From Alphaproteobacteria bacterium (lineage in GTDB: Bacteria; Pseudomonadota; Alphaproteobacteria; RF32; CAG-239), in NCBI GenBank assembly GCA_900769705.1, contig CAAGHP010000005.1, positions 1 through 41,246 on the forward strand: a DNA stretch of 41,246 bases. Direction: 5' to 3'. This document shows positions 23,646 to 31,287 of this stretch, in pieces; within the stretch, counting starts at the first letter, position 1; the number at the start of each line of letters is the position of its first letter. A model generated the notes under the pieces. That model did no database searches. It saw only the letters and a program-made list of their open reading frames with translations, and was not told the origin of the DNA. The position numbers and the translations under genes were made by a program.

Positions 23646-24047
23646 TCAGCAAAAACAAGCTGAACTTTTGGAAGAACTCAGATTAAGCACAGGCAGCTTG
23701 ATTTTGAGTTCTTTTCCTTTTGTGGTCAAAGCTTTGCAATAGCCGTATAAAACTGCGGCAGCACCGTTCAGCTGAGCGGTATCCTCAAACTCAAAGCATT
23801 CTCCAGGCTCTAAATCAGGCAACTCACCGTTAAAGCCAAAGCTCGGCAGACAACGGCTGTTGCCTTTTTCATCGGTAATGCACAAGTCTTTAGTTAGCAG
23901 GCGGATTCGTTCATTGGAGTTATTTTCAATCCGCAGCACATAGCCCCAAAGTTCTTGGCGGGACTCGTTTTCTTCAAGCAATTCCTGACAGGCCGATACC
24001 ATAATATCGCCGGTTTGCATTGTAGAATAATCAAAATTTTCTAACAT
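23646..24047 (-). CDS. ApaG-domain protein
   Basis: The ApaG (DUF525) beta-sandwich pattern is visible: ELWGYVLRIENNSNERIRLLTKD, then CITDEKGNSRCLPSFGFNGELPDLEPGECFEFED. ApaG proteins are small beta proteins of uncertain function, associated in enterics with cobalt/magnesium phenotypes and Ap4A hydrolase genes. This version is diverged, 133 aa, lacks the usual final GSY motif, and ends in a Ser/Cys-rich tail (SSSKSSACFC). Its ribosome site GGAGG lies in a large hairpin (24053-24111). Confidence 0.7.
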   Translation of the reverse strand: MLENFDYSTMQTGDIMVSACQELLEENESRQELWGYVLRIENNSNERIRLLTKDLCITDEKGNSRCLPSFGFNGELPDLEPGECFEFEDTAQLNGAAAVLYGYCKALTTKGKELKIKLPVLNLSSSKSSACFC

Positions 24048-24052
24048 AAAAA

Positions 24053-24111
24053 AATCCCTCCAAACTTTTTATTAAGGATTCATTAACCTTTAAAAAAGTT
24101 CAAGAGGGATT
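24053..24111 (-). promoter_or_regulatory. Hairpin that is both terminator-like and overlaps the ApaG-like ribosome site
   Basis: On the minus strand AATCCCTC (24104-24111) pairs with GAGGGATT (24053-24060), and the stem is extended by GAACTTT with AAAGTTT. It is followed by T's that run straight into the ATG at 24047. GGAGG, the only ribosome-site-like sequence, is in the 3' arm. The hairpin can terminate transcription from the cupin gene or hide the ribosome site in read-through RNA. Confidence 0.55.
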
Positions 24112-24143
24112 CTTCAAAATGCCCGACTTATGCACATAAAATT

Positions 24144-24509
24144 TTATTTAGTGCGTCCGTATTTGTCTTCAAAGCGGACAATGTCATTTTCATCCAAATT
24201 TTCGCCGACCTGAATTTCGATAAATTCCATCGGTACATTTGAGTCGTTTTGGATTCGATGCATGGTTTCTACCGGAATGTAAACAGATTCGCCGGCTTTT
24301 TTTGTTAAAATATCCTTGCCGAGCGTGACTGTTGCCGTGCCGCGCACAATGTTCCAGTGCTCAGCTCTTCCGTGATGCAGCTGCAACGATAAAATACCGT
24401 TCGGATCCACCACAATATGCTTTACGCAAAAGCCGTCGCCGCAGTCAATAACTTCCCATGTGCCCCAAGGGCGCCTGTCGTTTTGCCCGCGTTTATAAGT
24501 ATTAGCCAT
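24144..24509 (-). CDS. Cupin protein, mannose-6-phosphate isomerase type II-like
   Basis: The 121-aa cupin has RRPWGTWEVID, LQLHHGRAEHWNIVRGTATV (metal-binding His/Glu set of motif 1) and SVYIPVETMHRIQN (motif 2 His). It resembles the C-terminal isomerase domain of bifunctional AlgA/ManC enzymes, standing alone without the guanylyltransferase domain, so it may supply mannose-6-phosphate for glycans. The true start is ATG 24509, with AAGGAG 8 nt upstream. It is divergent from ptsP. Confidence 0.8.
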   Translation of the reverse strand: MANTYKRGQNDRRPWGTWEVIDCGDGFCVKHIVVDPNGILSLQLHHGRAEHWNIVRGTATVTLGKDILTKKAGESVYIPVETMHRIQNDSNVPMEFIEIQVGENLDENDIVRFEDKYGRTK

Positions 24510-24604
24510 TTTATTCTCCTTTTTTGTGTTTACATAAAGTAAAAAATAGTATAAACACTTAATATGTGGTTGCAACTATAATTTAGAAATATATAGGATA
24601 AAAA

Positions 24605-26815
24605 ATGAATAATTCGGGCATTGTCAGCGAGGCGCTTGCCATTCAAAAAATTATCAGCGAAGAATTGTCTGCAAAATCTTCTATGTCCGAAAAAATCCAT
24701 AAAGTTTTAAAAACGCTGACTGACACCCTAAAGACGGATGAAGCGCTTTTATATGCCACGGTTGATGAAAATTATCTGGAATTGATGGGGCAATATAATG
24801 CCGGCAGCTATAAAAATAATATCCGCTATGAAGAAGGTGTTATAGGCTGCAGTGCCGCAGCAAAAGTGATAAAAACCGGAGTTGATGAAAAAAAATCGTT
24901 AATCAGTATTCCGGTTACGCGCCTGCATATTACAATCGGCGTGATAGTGTTTATAAAACACGGAACATCAGGCTATGACGATATGCAGACCGAAGAAGCC
25001 GAAACTTTGTGCCTGCCTCTGACGGATTTATTAACCTCTCGAACTTTTGAAGATTATAAAAATCAAATTATTAAGGAAAAGGGCATTGTAGTGCGAGACG
25101 CTTTGCATGGCGTCAGTATTAACAAGGGCTATGGTGTTGGTAAAGCGGTGCTGCACTATAGACAGCGCGAGCTTGTCAATATTTTTGCCGATAACGTGGA
25201 GCTGGAGCAGTCTAAGCTTGCCGAAGGCCGCCGCAAAATGGTGGAATATATTGATAAAAAAATAGCGCAGGCCGGCAGCTATATGGGCAACACTACCGAA
25301 ATTATGGAAGCCTATCGCCTTTTTGCTTTGGATAAAGGCTGGTATAAAAAAATCAGCGCCGATATTGCTAAAGGCTATACAGCCGAAGCAGCAGTTGAGC
25401 ATGTTTACGAAGATATGTGGAGCAAACTTTCGGCAACGAGCGATCCGTATATTAAAGAAAAGCTATATGATTTGCGCGATGTATCAGATAGGCTGCGCGC
25501 TTTTATCGGCGGCGAAAATGAACAGCAGTTTATTTCCGGCGATGAAGATATTGTGGTTATAGCCCAAAGTATGGGGCCTGCCGATTTGATGGATTATAAC
25601 TATACCAGAATCAAGGCGCTTGTAATAGAAGAATGTTCTCCGACCATGCATGTGGTGATTGTTGCCAAGGCTTTGAATATTCCGGTAATTGCCAAGATAT
25701 ACGGCGTGCTGAAAGAGGTAAAAGCCGGAGAGGTTGTTGCGGTGGACGGCAACGAGGGGACTTTGTATCCTAATCCGTCCGAGAAGCTGATTACCGAGTA
25801 TCAAAAAAAATCTGTAGGCCGCCAAAAAATATTTGAAGAGCTGGAAGCCTTAAGCTCTAAACCGACTAAAACCAAAGATGATATAAAAATTAACCTGGCT
25901 TTGAATTATGGCTTGGATTTGGACTATGACTATATAAAGCCGACTCATTGCGATGGTATAGGTCTGTATCGTACCGAAATTACCTTTATGTCTGCGGATA
26001 AGATGCCGGATGTGGAGAGTCAGCGCAAGCAATACAGCCGTTTGTTTGAGGCTTTGGATAATAAAAAAATAATTTTCCGCAGCTTAGATGTCGGTTCGGA
26101 TAAATTTTTGCCGTATTGGGGAGAAATAAAAGAAGATAATCCGGCAATCGGCTGGCGTTCTATCCGTATCACTCTTGACCGGCGCTCTATTCTGCGTCAG
26201 CAGATTCGCGCTATGCTGCGTGCGGCGGCAGGCAAAGAGTTGAATGTTATGTTTCCGATGATTTCCACCTGTGAAGAATTTTTGGAGGCAAAAGAAACTT
26301 TAATTTTGGAATATGAGCGCGAAAAGCAGCGCGGCCGGCCGACGGCAGTTAAAGTTAATGTCGGTATTATGATAGAGGTGCCGTCAGTTTTGTTTCAGCT
26401 TGATGAAATTTTGCAGCAGGTAGATTTTGTTTCTGTCGGCACAAATGATTTATATCAGTTTGTGTTTGCCTGCGACCGTGGAAATCCAAGGCTTACTGCC
26501 CGTTATGACGTACTTTCGGCCCCGTTTTTGAAGCTGATGAAAATGATTGTGGATAAGGCCGGACAATATAAAGTATATTGCTCGGTTTGCGGAGAAATGG
26601 CCAGCAATCCGCTTGAGGCAATGGTGCTTATCGGTTTGGGATATCGTAACCTTTCGGTTTCCGGAGCTGCTTATGCCAATGTTAAAAAGATGATTCTGAG
26701 TATGAATAATGAAGATGTGGCCGATTATGTACGTAGTTTGCTGAAATCAGCCAAAACCAGTGTGCGTCCGCAATTATTAGCTTATGCTTATGATCACACT
26801 ATTGCAATCAGCTAA
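24605..26815 (+). CDS. ptsP: Nitrogen-PTS enzyme I (phosphoenolpyruvate-protein phosphotransferase)
   Basis: The first kinase of the nitrogen PTS takes phosphate from PEP. The N-terminal GAF domain covers about residues 1-150. The PTS EI region follows, with the swivelling His domain EECSPTMHVVIVAKALNIP (His349) and the PEP-binding barrel (GIGLYRTEITFM, FRSLDVGSDKFLPYW, IMIEVPSVLFQLDEI, VGTNDLYQFVFACDR, CSVCGEMASNP). At 736 aa it is a normal length. The residues around the active His differ a little from the common GG-x-x-SH form, but the His is present. ptsN is the likely end point. Confidence 0.95.
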   Translation: MNNSGIVSEALAIQKIISEELSAKSSMSEKIHKVLKTLTDTLKTDEALLYATVDENYLELMGQYNAGSYKNNIRYEEGVIGCSAAAKVIKTGVDEKKSLISIPVTRLHITIGVIVFIKHGTSGYDDMQTEEAETLCLPLTDLLTSRTFEDYKNQIIKEKGIVVRDALHGVSINKGYGVGKAVLHYRQRELVNIFADNVELEQSKLAEGRRKMVEYIDKKIAQAGSYMGNTTEIMEAYRLFALDKGWYKKISADIAKGYTAEAAVEHVYEDMWSKLSATSDPYIKEKLYDLRDVSDRLRAFIGGENEQQFISGDEDIVVIAQSMGPADLMDYNYTRIKALVIEECSPTMHVVIVAKALNIPVIAKIYGVLKEVKAGEVVAVDGNEGTLYPNPSEKLITEYQKKSVGRQKIFEELEALSSKPTKTKDDIKINLALNYGLDLDYDYIKPTHCDGIGLYRTEITFMSADKMPDVESQRKQYSRLFEALDNKKIIFRSLDVGSDKFLPYWGEIKEDNPAIGWRSIRITLDRRSILRQQIRAMLRAAAGKELNVMFPMISTCEEFLEAKETLILEYEREKQRGRPTAVKVNVGIMIEVPSVLFQLDEILQQVDFVSVGTNDLYQFVFACDRGNPRLTARYDVLSAPFLKLMKMIVDKAGQYKVYCSVCGEMASNPLEAMVLIGLGYRNLSVSGAAYANVKKMILSMNNEDVADYVRSLLKSAKTSVRPQLLAYAYDHTIAIS

Positions 26816-26866
26816 AAAGTATGTTATAAACACGCCGGTAAAGAAGATTTTTTTAAGGTTATTTTA

Positions 26867-27790
26867 ATGCTGGAAAATATTGAAGAAGCCCAAAATGTCG
26901 GCGAATTGCTGCGGAATACCCGTTTAAAAAAGGGCAAAACGTTGGGCGATGTGTCTAAAGATTTGTGTATTCGCAAGTTTTATTTGGAAGCCATCGAAAA
27001 TATGGACTCCAAAAATTTGCCTCAAATGCCGTATGGCTTGGGTTTTGTCCGCAGCTATGCCGAATATCTGGGGCTGAACTCTGCCCGTATTGTGCAGGCT
27101 TATCGCCAAGTTGCGTATGCCGAGCCGGATGACGATTTTCAGGAAAATAATGAAGATGCGCCGGCGGATGAATATGCCGGACCAAGTCTTCGTCATGTAT
27201 TGATTGGTTTGCTGGGTGTGGCGGCCATATTTGCGGTTTGGAGCGGAATTTCATCATATACGCAGAGCAAAGCGGAAACAGAAGTCAAAGAAATTGCTGA
27301 AAATGATGTGGTGCCTGAACCGGTAATTATTGAGGAAAATGAGCCTGCTTTGGCTGAAATAGAAATTGAAGATGCAGAACCGGAAAAAAATGCTGAGCCG
27401 GTTGCAGAAAATACTGAGGAAAACAGCGCAGAGCCGGTAACTGCTCAAACCGAAAAAGCCTCTGCCGAGAATGAAGTCGCTGCCGCTCCGGAACCGACTC
27501 CGGTAAAAGCAGCAGAGCCGGCATCTGCTACACCGACTAAAATCCACATTTCTTTTGCCGGTCCGTCGTGGCTGGAACTGAAACAAGGCGAAAAAGTTTT
27601 GCTGAGCGGAATATACAGCAAAGGTTTTAAATATGATGTGCCGAATGAAGCCGGAATAGTTGTTTCGGTAGGGCGCTACTATAATGTTGATTTTTATGTT
27701 GACGGCAAGCTGACCAAAATTGCTTCTGCTCTGAAACAGACCAATATCAGTTTGGATAAATATATTTTACCGGAACAAAAACAGGAATAA
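26867..27790 (+). CDS. RodZ-like helix-turn-helix membrane protein (DUF4115 type)
   Basis: The N-terminal Xre-type HTH is at about 8-75 (GELLRNTRLKKGKTLGDVSKDL, YLEAIENMDSKNLPQMP, GFVRSYAEYLGLN). One membrane segment is at about 107-125 (LRHVLIGLLGVAAIFAVW). A long Glu/Ala/Pro-rich linker (about 135-245) leads to a C-terminal beta domain (SFAGPSWLELKQGEKVLLSG). This is the layout of RodZ, which links MreB to the cell wall, though mreB is not here. In many alphaproteobacteria ispG stands between this gene and hisS; it is absent here. Confidence 0.85.
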   Translation: MLENIEEAQNVGELLRNTRLKKGKTLGDVSKDLCIRKFYLEAIENMDSKNLPQMPYGLGFVRSYAEYLGLNSARIVQAYRQVAYAEPDDDFQENNEDAPADEYAGPSLRHVLIGLLGVAAIFAVWSGISSYTQSKAETEVKEIAENDVVPEPVIIEENEPALAEIEIEDAEPEKNAEPVAENTEENSAEPVTAQTEKASAENEVAAAPEPTPVKAAEPASATPTKIHISFAGPSWLELKQGEKVLLSGIYSKGFKYDVPNEAGIVVSVGRYYNVDFYVDGKLTKIASALKQTNISLDKYILPEQKQE

Positions 27791-27792
27791 AA

Positions 27793-29031
27793 ATGTCTAA
27801 AGTACAATGTGTCCGCGGCACCTACGATTTGTATGGCGCTGCTAAAAGAAAAATGAAAAAGGTTGTAGAGGAAGCCTCTTCGGTTGTGGAAAAATACGGG
27901 TTTGAAGAAATTGAAACTCCTATTTTTGAGTTTACGGAAGTTTTTGCCCGCAATTTAGGTGATACTTCGGATATCGTAACCAAAGAAATGTATTGCTTTA
28001 ATGACAAGGGCGGTGAAAGCCTGACTTTGCGTCCGGAAGGCACGGCTGGTGTTGTGCGCGCGTTTGTCTCTAACGGCCTGCAGCAAAATCTGCCGGTTAA
28101 GTTTTATTATACCGGCCCGATGTTCCGCTATGAGCGTCCGCAGAAAGGCCGCCAGCGCCAATTTACGCAGTTCGGCGTAGAATTATTGGGTGTTGAGACA
28201 CCGCAGGCGGATATTGAAGTTATCGCCATGGCGTATGAATTTTTGGAAAAGCTTGGGCTCAGCGGGCAGGTTACTGTTGAAATCAATTCTTTGGGCGACG
28301 CAGAAAGTCGCGATGCTTATCGCTCAACATTAGTCACTTATTTAAAAGAACATTATGATGAGCTTTCGGAAGACAGTAAAATTCGTTTGGAGCGCAATCC
28401 GCTGCGTGTGCTGGATTCGAAAGAAGAATGTGACAAAGCGGTGGTTGAAAATGCACCGCTTTATGCCGATAGCCTGAATGAATCTTCTAAGGAATTTTTT
28501 GCCAAAGTTTTGCACGGTCTTGATTTGCTTGGCATAAAATACCGTGTTAATAATCGTTTGGTGCGCGGTTTGGACTACTATTCGCACACGGTGTTTGAAC
28601 TGACAACCGACAAGCTCGGCGCGCAAGGCACTGTTTTGGCCGGCGGACGTTACAACGGTTTGGTTGAGCAAATGGGCGGCGGAAATGTTGCCGGCATCGG
28701 TTGGGCCTGTGGAGTGGAGCGCTTGGCCATGCTCTTGGAAAACGATGTGGAGCTGCCGCGTCCGGTTGCGGTTATCCCAATGGGCGAAGATGCCGAGGAT
28801 AAGGCTCTGGAAATTTCCAATCAGCTGCGCCGTGCCGGATTCCGTGTGGAGCAAAGCTATAGCGGCAATATGAAAAAACGTATGGCCAAAGCTGTAAAAG
28901 CAAATGCGTATAAGGCGGTGATTATCGGTTCGGATGAATTGGCAAAAGGCGAAGCGTCTGTCAAAAATTTGGATAGCGGCGAACAGAAAAATGTTAAGTT
29001 TGCAAATATAGTTGAGGAAATAAATGTATGA
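27793..29031 (+). CDS. hisS: Histidyl-tRNA synthetase
   Basis: A class II synthetase, 412 aa, usual length. It begins VQCVRGTYDLYG; motif 2 is YTGPMFRYERPQKGRQRQF, the histidine-binding segment is VRGLDYYSHTVFE, motif 3 is GWACGVERL, and a C-terminal anticodon-binding domain follows from about residue 330. It is separated from the RodZ-like gene by 2 nt and overlaps prfA by 4 nt (ATGA). Confidence 0.96.
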   Translation: MSKVQCVRGTYDLYGAAKRKMKKVVEEASSVVEKYGFEEIETPIFEFTEVFARNLGDTSDIVTKEMYCFNDKGGESLTLRPEGTAGVVRAFVSNGLQQNLPVKFYYTGPMFRYERPQKGRQRQFTQFGVELLGVETPQADIEVIAMAYEFLEKLGLSGQVTVEINSLGDAESRDAYRSTLVTYLKEHYDELSEDSKIRLERNPLRVLDSKEECDKAVVENAPLYADSLNESSKEFFAKVLHGLDLLGIKYRVNNRLVRGLDYYSHTVFELTTDKLGAQGTVLAGGRYNGLVEQMGGGNVAGIGWACGVERLAMLLENDVELPRPVAVIPMGEDAEDKALEISNQLRRAGFRVEQSYSGNMKKRMAKAVKANAYKAVIIGSDELAKGEASVKNLDSGEQKNVKFANIVEEINV

Positions 29032-30098
29032 ATTTTGAAGAAAAATTAGCAAATGTCGTCAATCGCTATGAAGAAGTGCAGGCTCTGCTTTCGACCAATA
29101 TTTCTTCTGACGAGCTTGTAAAGCTCAATAAAGAGCTGTCGGTTTTGGAGCCGGTGGTGGCAGCTATTGAAAACTATAAAAAGCATACGCAGTCCATGCA
29201 AGATGACAAGGCCATGATGGAAGACGCATCTTTAGATAAAGAAATGCGCGAAATGGCTGAGGCTGAATATTATGAAATTAAAGAGCAGCTGCCGGAGTTG
29301 GAAAAAGAGATTCGCGTTTTGCTGCTGCCCAAAGAAGCCGATGATGAAAAGAACGCCATTTTGGAAGTACGTGCCGGCACAGGCGGCGATGAAGCGGCTT
29401 TGTTTGCGGCGGTGCTGTTTGAAATGTATCAGCGCTATTCGCAGAAGCAGGGCTGGAAATTTGAAATTTTGGACGCCAACGAAAACGGCTTGGGCGGCTA
29501 TAAAGAAGCTTCGGCTAAAATTACCGGCAAAGATGTTTTTGCCAAGCTGAAATTTGAGTCCGGAGCGCATCGTGTGCAGCGCGTTCCTGTAACCGAGTCG
29601 CAGGGGCGGGTGCATACGTCGGCGGCAACGGTTGCGGTTTTGCCTGAAATTGAAGAAGTTGATATGTATATCAATCCTGCCGATTTAAAAATTGATGTAT
29701 ACAGAGCTTCCGGCGCCGGCGGTCAGCACGTGAACCGTACGGAGTCGGCCGTGCGTATCACTCACATTCCGACCGGCATTGTTGTGCAGTGCCAAGATGA
29801 CCGTTCGCAGTTCAAAAACAAAGAAAAGGCGATGAATCACCTGCGCGCCAGGCTGTATGACAACCAAAAATCGGCGATTGACGCCAGTTATTCTGAAAAG
29901 CGCAAATTGCAGGTTGGCAGTGGCGACCGCAGCGAGCGGATTCGCACCTATAACTATCCGCAGGGGCGGGTTACCGACCACCGGATTAACCTGACTTTGT
30001 ATAAGTTGGACGAGGTAGTTTCCGGAGAGGCGCTTGGCGAAATTATTGATGCTCTGATAGCCGAGGATCAGGCCGACCGCTTAGCCGAAATGGATTAG
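29028..30098 (+). CDS. prfA: Peptide chain release factor 1
   Basis: RF1 terminates translation at UAG and UAA. The 356-aa protein has the stop-codon reading PxT motif as PVT in RVPVTESQGRVHTSA and the catalytic GGQ at 231-233 (GAGGQHVNRTESAVRI). The ATG overlaps the hisS stop, so synthesis is coupled. Its usual partner prmC lies 5 kb away in the opposite orientation. It is followed by a terminator. Confidence 0.96.
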   Translation: MNFEEKLANVVNRYEEVQALLSTNISSDELVKLNKELSVLEPVVAAIENYKKHTQSMQDDKAMMEDASLDKEMREMAEAEYYEIKEQLPELEKEIRVLLLPKEADDEKNAILEVRAGTGGDEAALFAAVLFEMYQRYSQKQGWKFEILDANENGLGGYKEASAKITGKDVFAKLKFESGAHRVQRVPVTESQGRVHTSAATVAVLPEIEEVDMYINPADLKIDVYRASGAGGQHVNRTESAVRITHIPTGIVVQCQDDRSQFKNKEKAMNHLRARLYDNQKSAIDASYSEKRKLQVGSGDRSERIRTYNYPQGRVTDHRINLTLYKLDEVVSGEALGEIIDALIAEDQADRLAEMD

Positions 30099-30107
30099 AA
30101 AAAAGTT

Positions 30108-30138
30108 CTCTCAAGCTGCAAACTTGAGGGATTTTTTT
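30108..30138 (+). terminator. Rho-independent terminator after prfA
   Basis: CTCTCAAG (30108-30115) pairs with CTTGAGGG (30123-30130), including one G-T pair, and is followed by seven T's. Confidence 0.85.
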
Positions 30139-30210
30139 ATCCTAAAAAATATCGAAAAAATGTTAATTTAAGGTGTTGTTCCGAAAAGAATGTAAAAGAA
30201 AAAACAAAGG

Positions 30211-30459
30211 CCGGGGAGTTCGCAAATCATAATTCAGAATTTGATTTCTTGTACCTTTAAAAGTGTCAGAACCGAATAACACTTTTTGTACATACGTACA
30301 AGACTCCCCGATAAGCGGAGATATATTCCTTGTCAAAGGAATTAACAGGCTTTCTGAATTATAAACTTGCGACAGTCAGCGATAAAACACATATCGCCCA
30401 ACAAAGCTGTTATGCTAAATAATATATATAATATTATTGCATAAAGCAATATATTTTTT
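30211..30459 (+). ncRNA. Candidate structured RNA between prfA and the glycan cassette
   Basis: No reading frame of note and no RNA family I can name. Helices seen: CGGGGAGT with ACTCCCCG (near 30213 and 30303), enclosing CTTGTAC with GTACAAG, which encloses the perfect 8-bp AAAAGTGT/ACACTTTT. Downstream are the hairpin ATTCCTT/AAGGAAT (30325-30342), TAACAGGCTT with AAGCTGTTA, and GCGAT/ATCGC. ATAATTCAGAA (near 30229) is fully complementary to TTCTGAATTAT (near 30352), outside the first helix, so a pseudoknot or switch is possible. It ends with the terminator ATTGC-ATAAA-GCAAT plus T's (30435-30459). It may be a small RNA or a leader of the methyltransferase operon. Confidence 0.55.
30435..30459 (+). 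terminator. Terminator at the end of the 30.2-kb structured segment
   Basis: TATTGC (30435-30440) pairs with GCAATA (30446-30451) across loop ATAAA and is followed by TATTTTTT. It lies about 110 nt before the methyltransferase start. Confidence 0.6.
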
Positions 30460-30570
30460 CAAACCTGCCCAAAAGTCGAGGAAAAGTTGTAGAACAGTAA
30501 ATGTGCATAAAATTATTTAAAAATTGTATAAAAAAATTAGTTGGATAACATTAAAATAATGGAGGTGTAT

Positions 30571-31287
30571 ATGTCTACAAACAACATTTACAGCGGCAAA
30601 GATAATCTGAGTATTATGGATAATGCTAAAAATTATAACAATCATTTAGTTAGTAAAATAGTACAGAATATTGAAACAGATTGCCAAACAATTATGGATT
30701 TTGGCGCAGGTAATGGTCATCTGGCTGAAATGGTTAATAAAGCTGTAAACAAAAAAATTATTTGTGTTGAAAATGCCGATAATTTGGCAGAGTACTATAC
30801 TCCTTTGCAAAAAGATTTAACTCTGATAAAGAGCCTTGAAGAAATTGCTGATAACTCTATTGATTTTATCTATAGCTCTAATGTCTTAGAACATATTGAG
30901 AATGATAAAGAAATTGTTTCAATATTGTGTAATAAGCTGAAGAAAAACGGTAAAATATTTATATATGTTCCGGCATTTAATGTTTTATATTCAGATATGG
31001 ATAAACAGGTCGGTCACTATAGAAGATATACCAAACATACACTCAGACAATTATTTGATACAAAGCAATTAAAAATAACTGATATTCGATATGCCGATTT
31101 TTGCGGTTACTTTGTAACATTATTATACAAATTTATTCCTCATAAAAACGGAGCATTCAATAAGACATCATTAAAAATATTTGATACCGTTATTTTCCCT
31201 TTTAGTTGTTTGTTTGATGTAATTACTCGGGGAAGGTGTTGCGGTAAAAACGTAATGTTGGTTGCTACTAAAATAGAAGAAAAATAA
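30571..31287 (+). CDS. Class I SAM-dependent methyltransferase
   Basis: The SAM-binding motif I is IMDFGAGNGHLAEMV, followed by the acidic end of strand 2 (IICVENAD) and motif IV region FIYSSNVLEHIENDKEIV. The substrate cannot be told. Proteins of this type beside glycosyltransferases often modify sugars or lipid-linked glycans. ATG 30571, with GGAGGTG 5 nt upstream, is preferred over a TTG ten codons earlier. It overlaps the next gene by one base. The AT-rich composition contrasts with flanking prfA and suggests transfer. Confidence 0.85.
   Translation: MSTNNIYSGKDNLSIMDNAKNYNNHLVSKIVQNIETDCQTIMDFGAGNGHLAEMVNKAVNKKIICVENADNLAEYYTPLQKDLTLIKSLEEIADNSIDFIYSSNVLEHIENDKEIVSILCNKLKKNGKIFIYVPAFNVLYSDMDKQVGHYRRYTKHTLRQLFDTKQLKITDIRYADFCGYFVTLLYKFIPHKNGAFNKTSLKIFDTVIFPFSCLFDVITRGRCCGKNVMLVATKIEEK

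Noticed and set aside
23646..23663. TCAGC/GCTGA hairpin at the lipoprotein/ApaG-like junction as a bidirectional terminator
   Set aside because: Only five base pairs with an 8-nt loop, lying in the coding end of the ApaG-like gene; too weak to annotate.
30219..30260. tmRNA-like resume sequence: TTCGCAAATCATAATTC reads as a possible tag starting Ala-Asn-His-Asn with a stop 12 codons later
   Set aside because: The tag would not end in the Leu-Ala-Ala-like degron. No tRNA-like T arm, acceptor or CCA was found nearby, either in normal or in permuted (two-piece) order.
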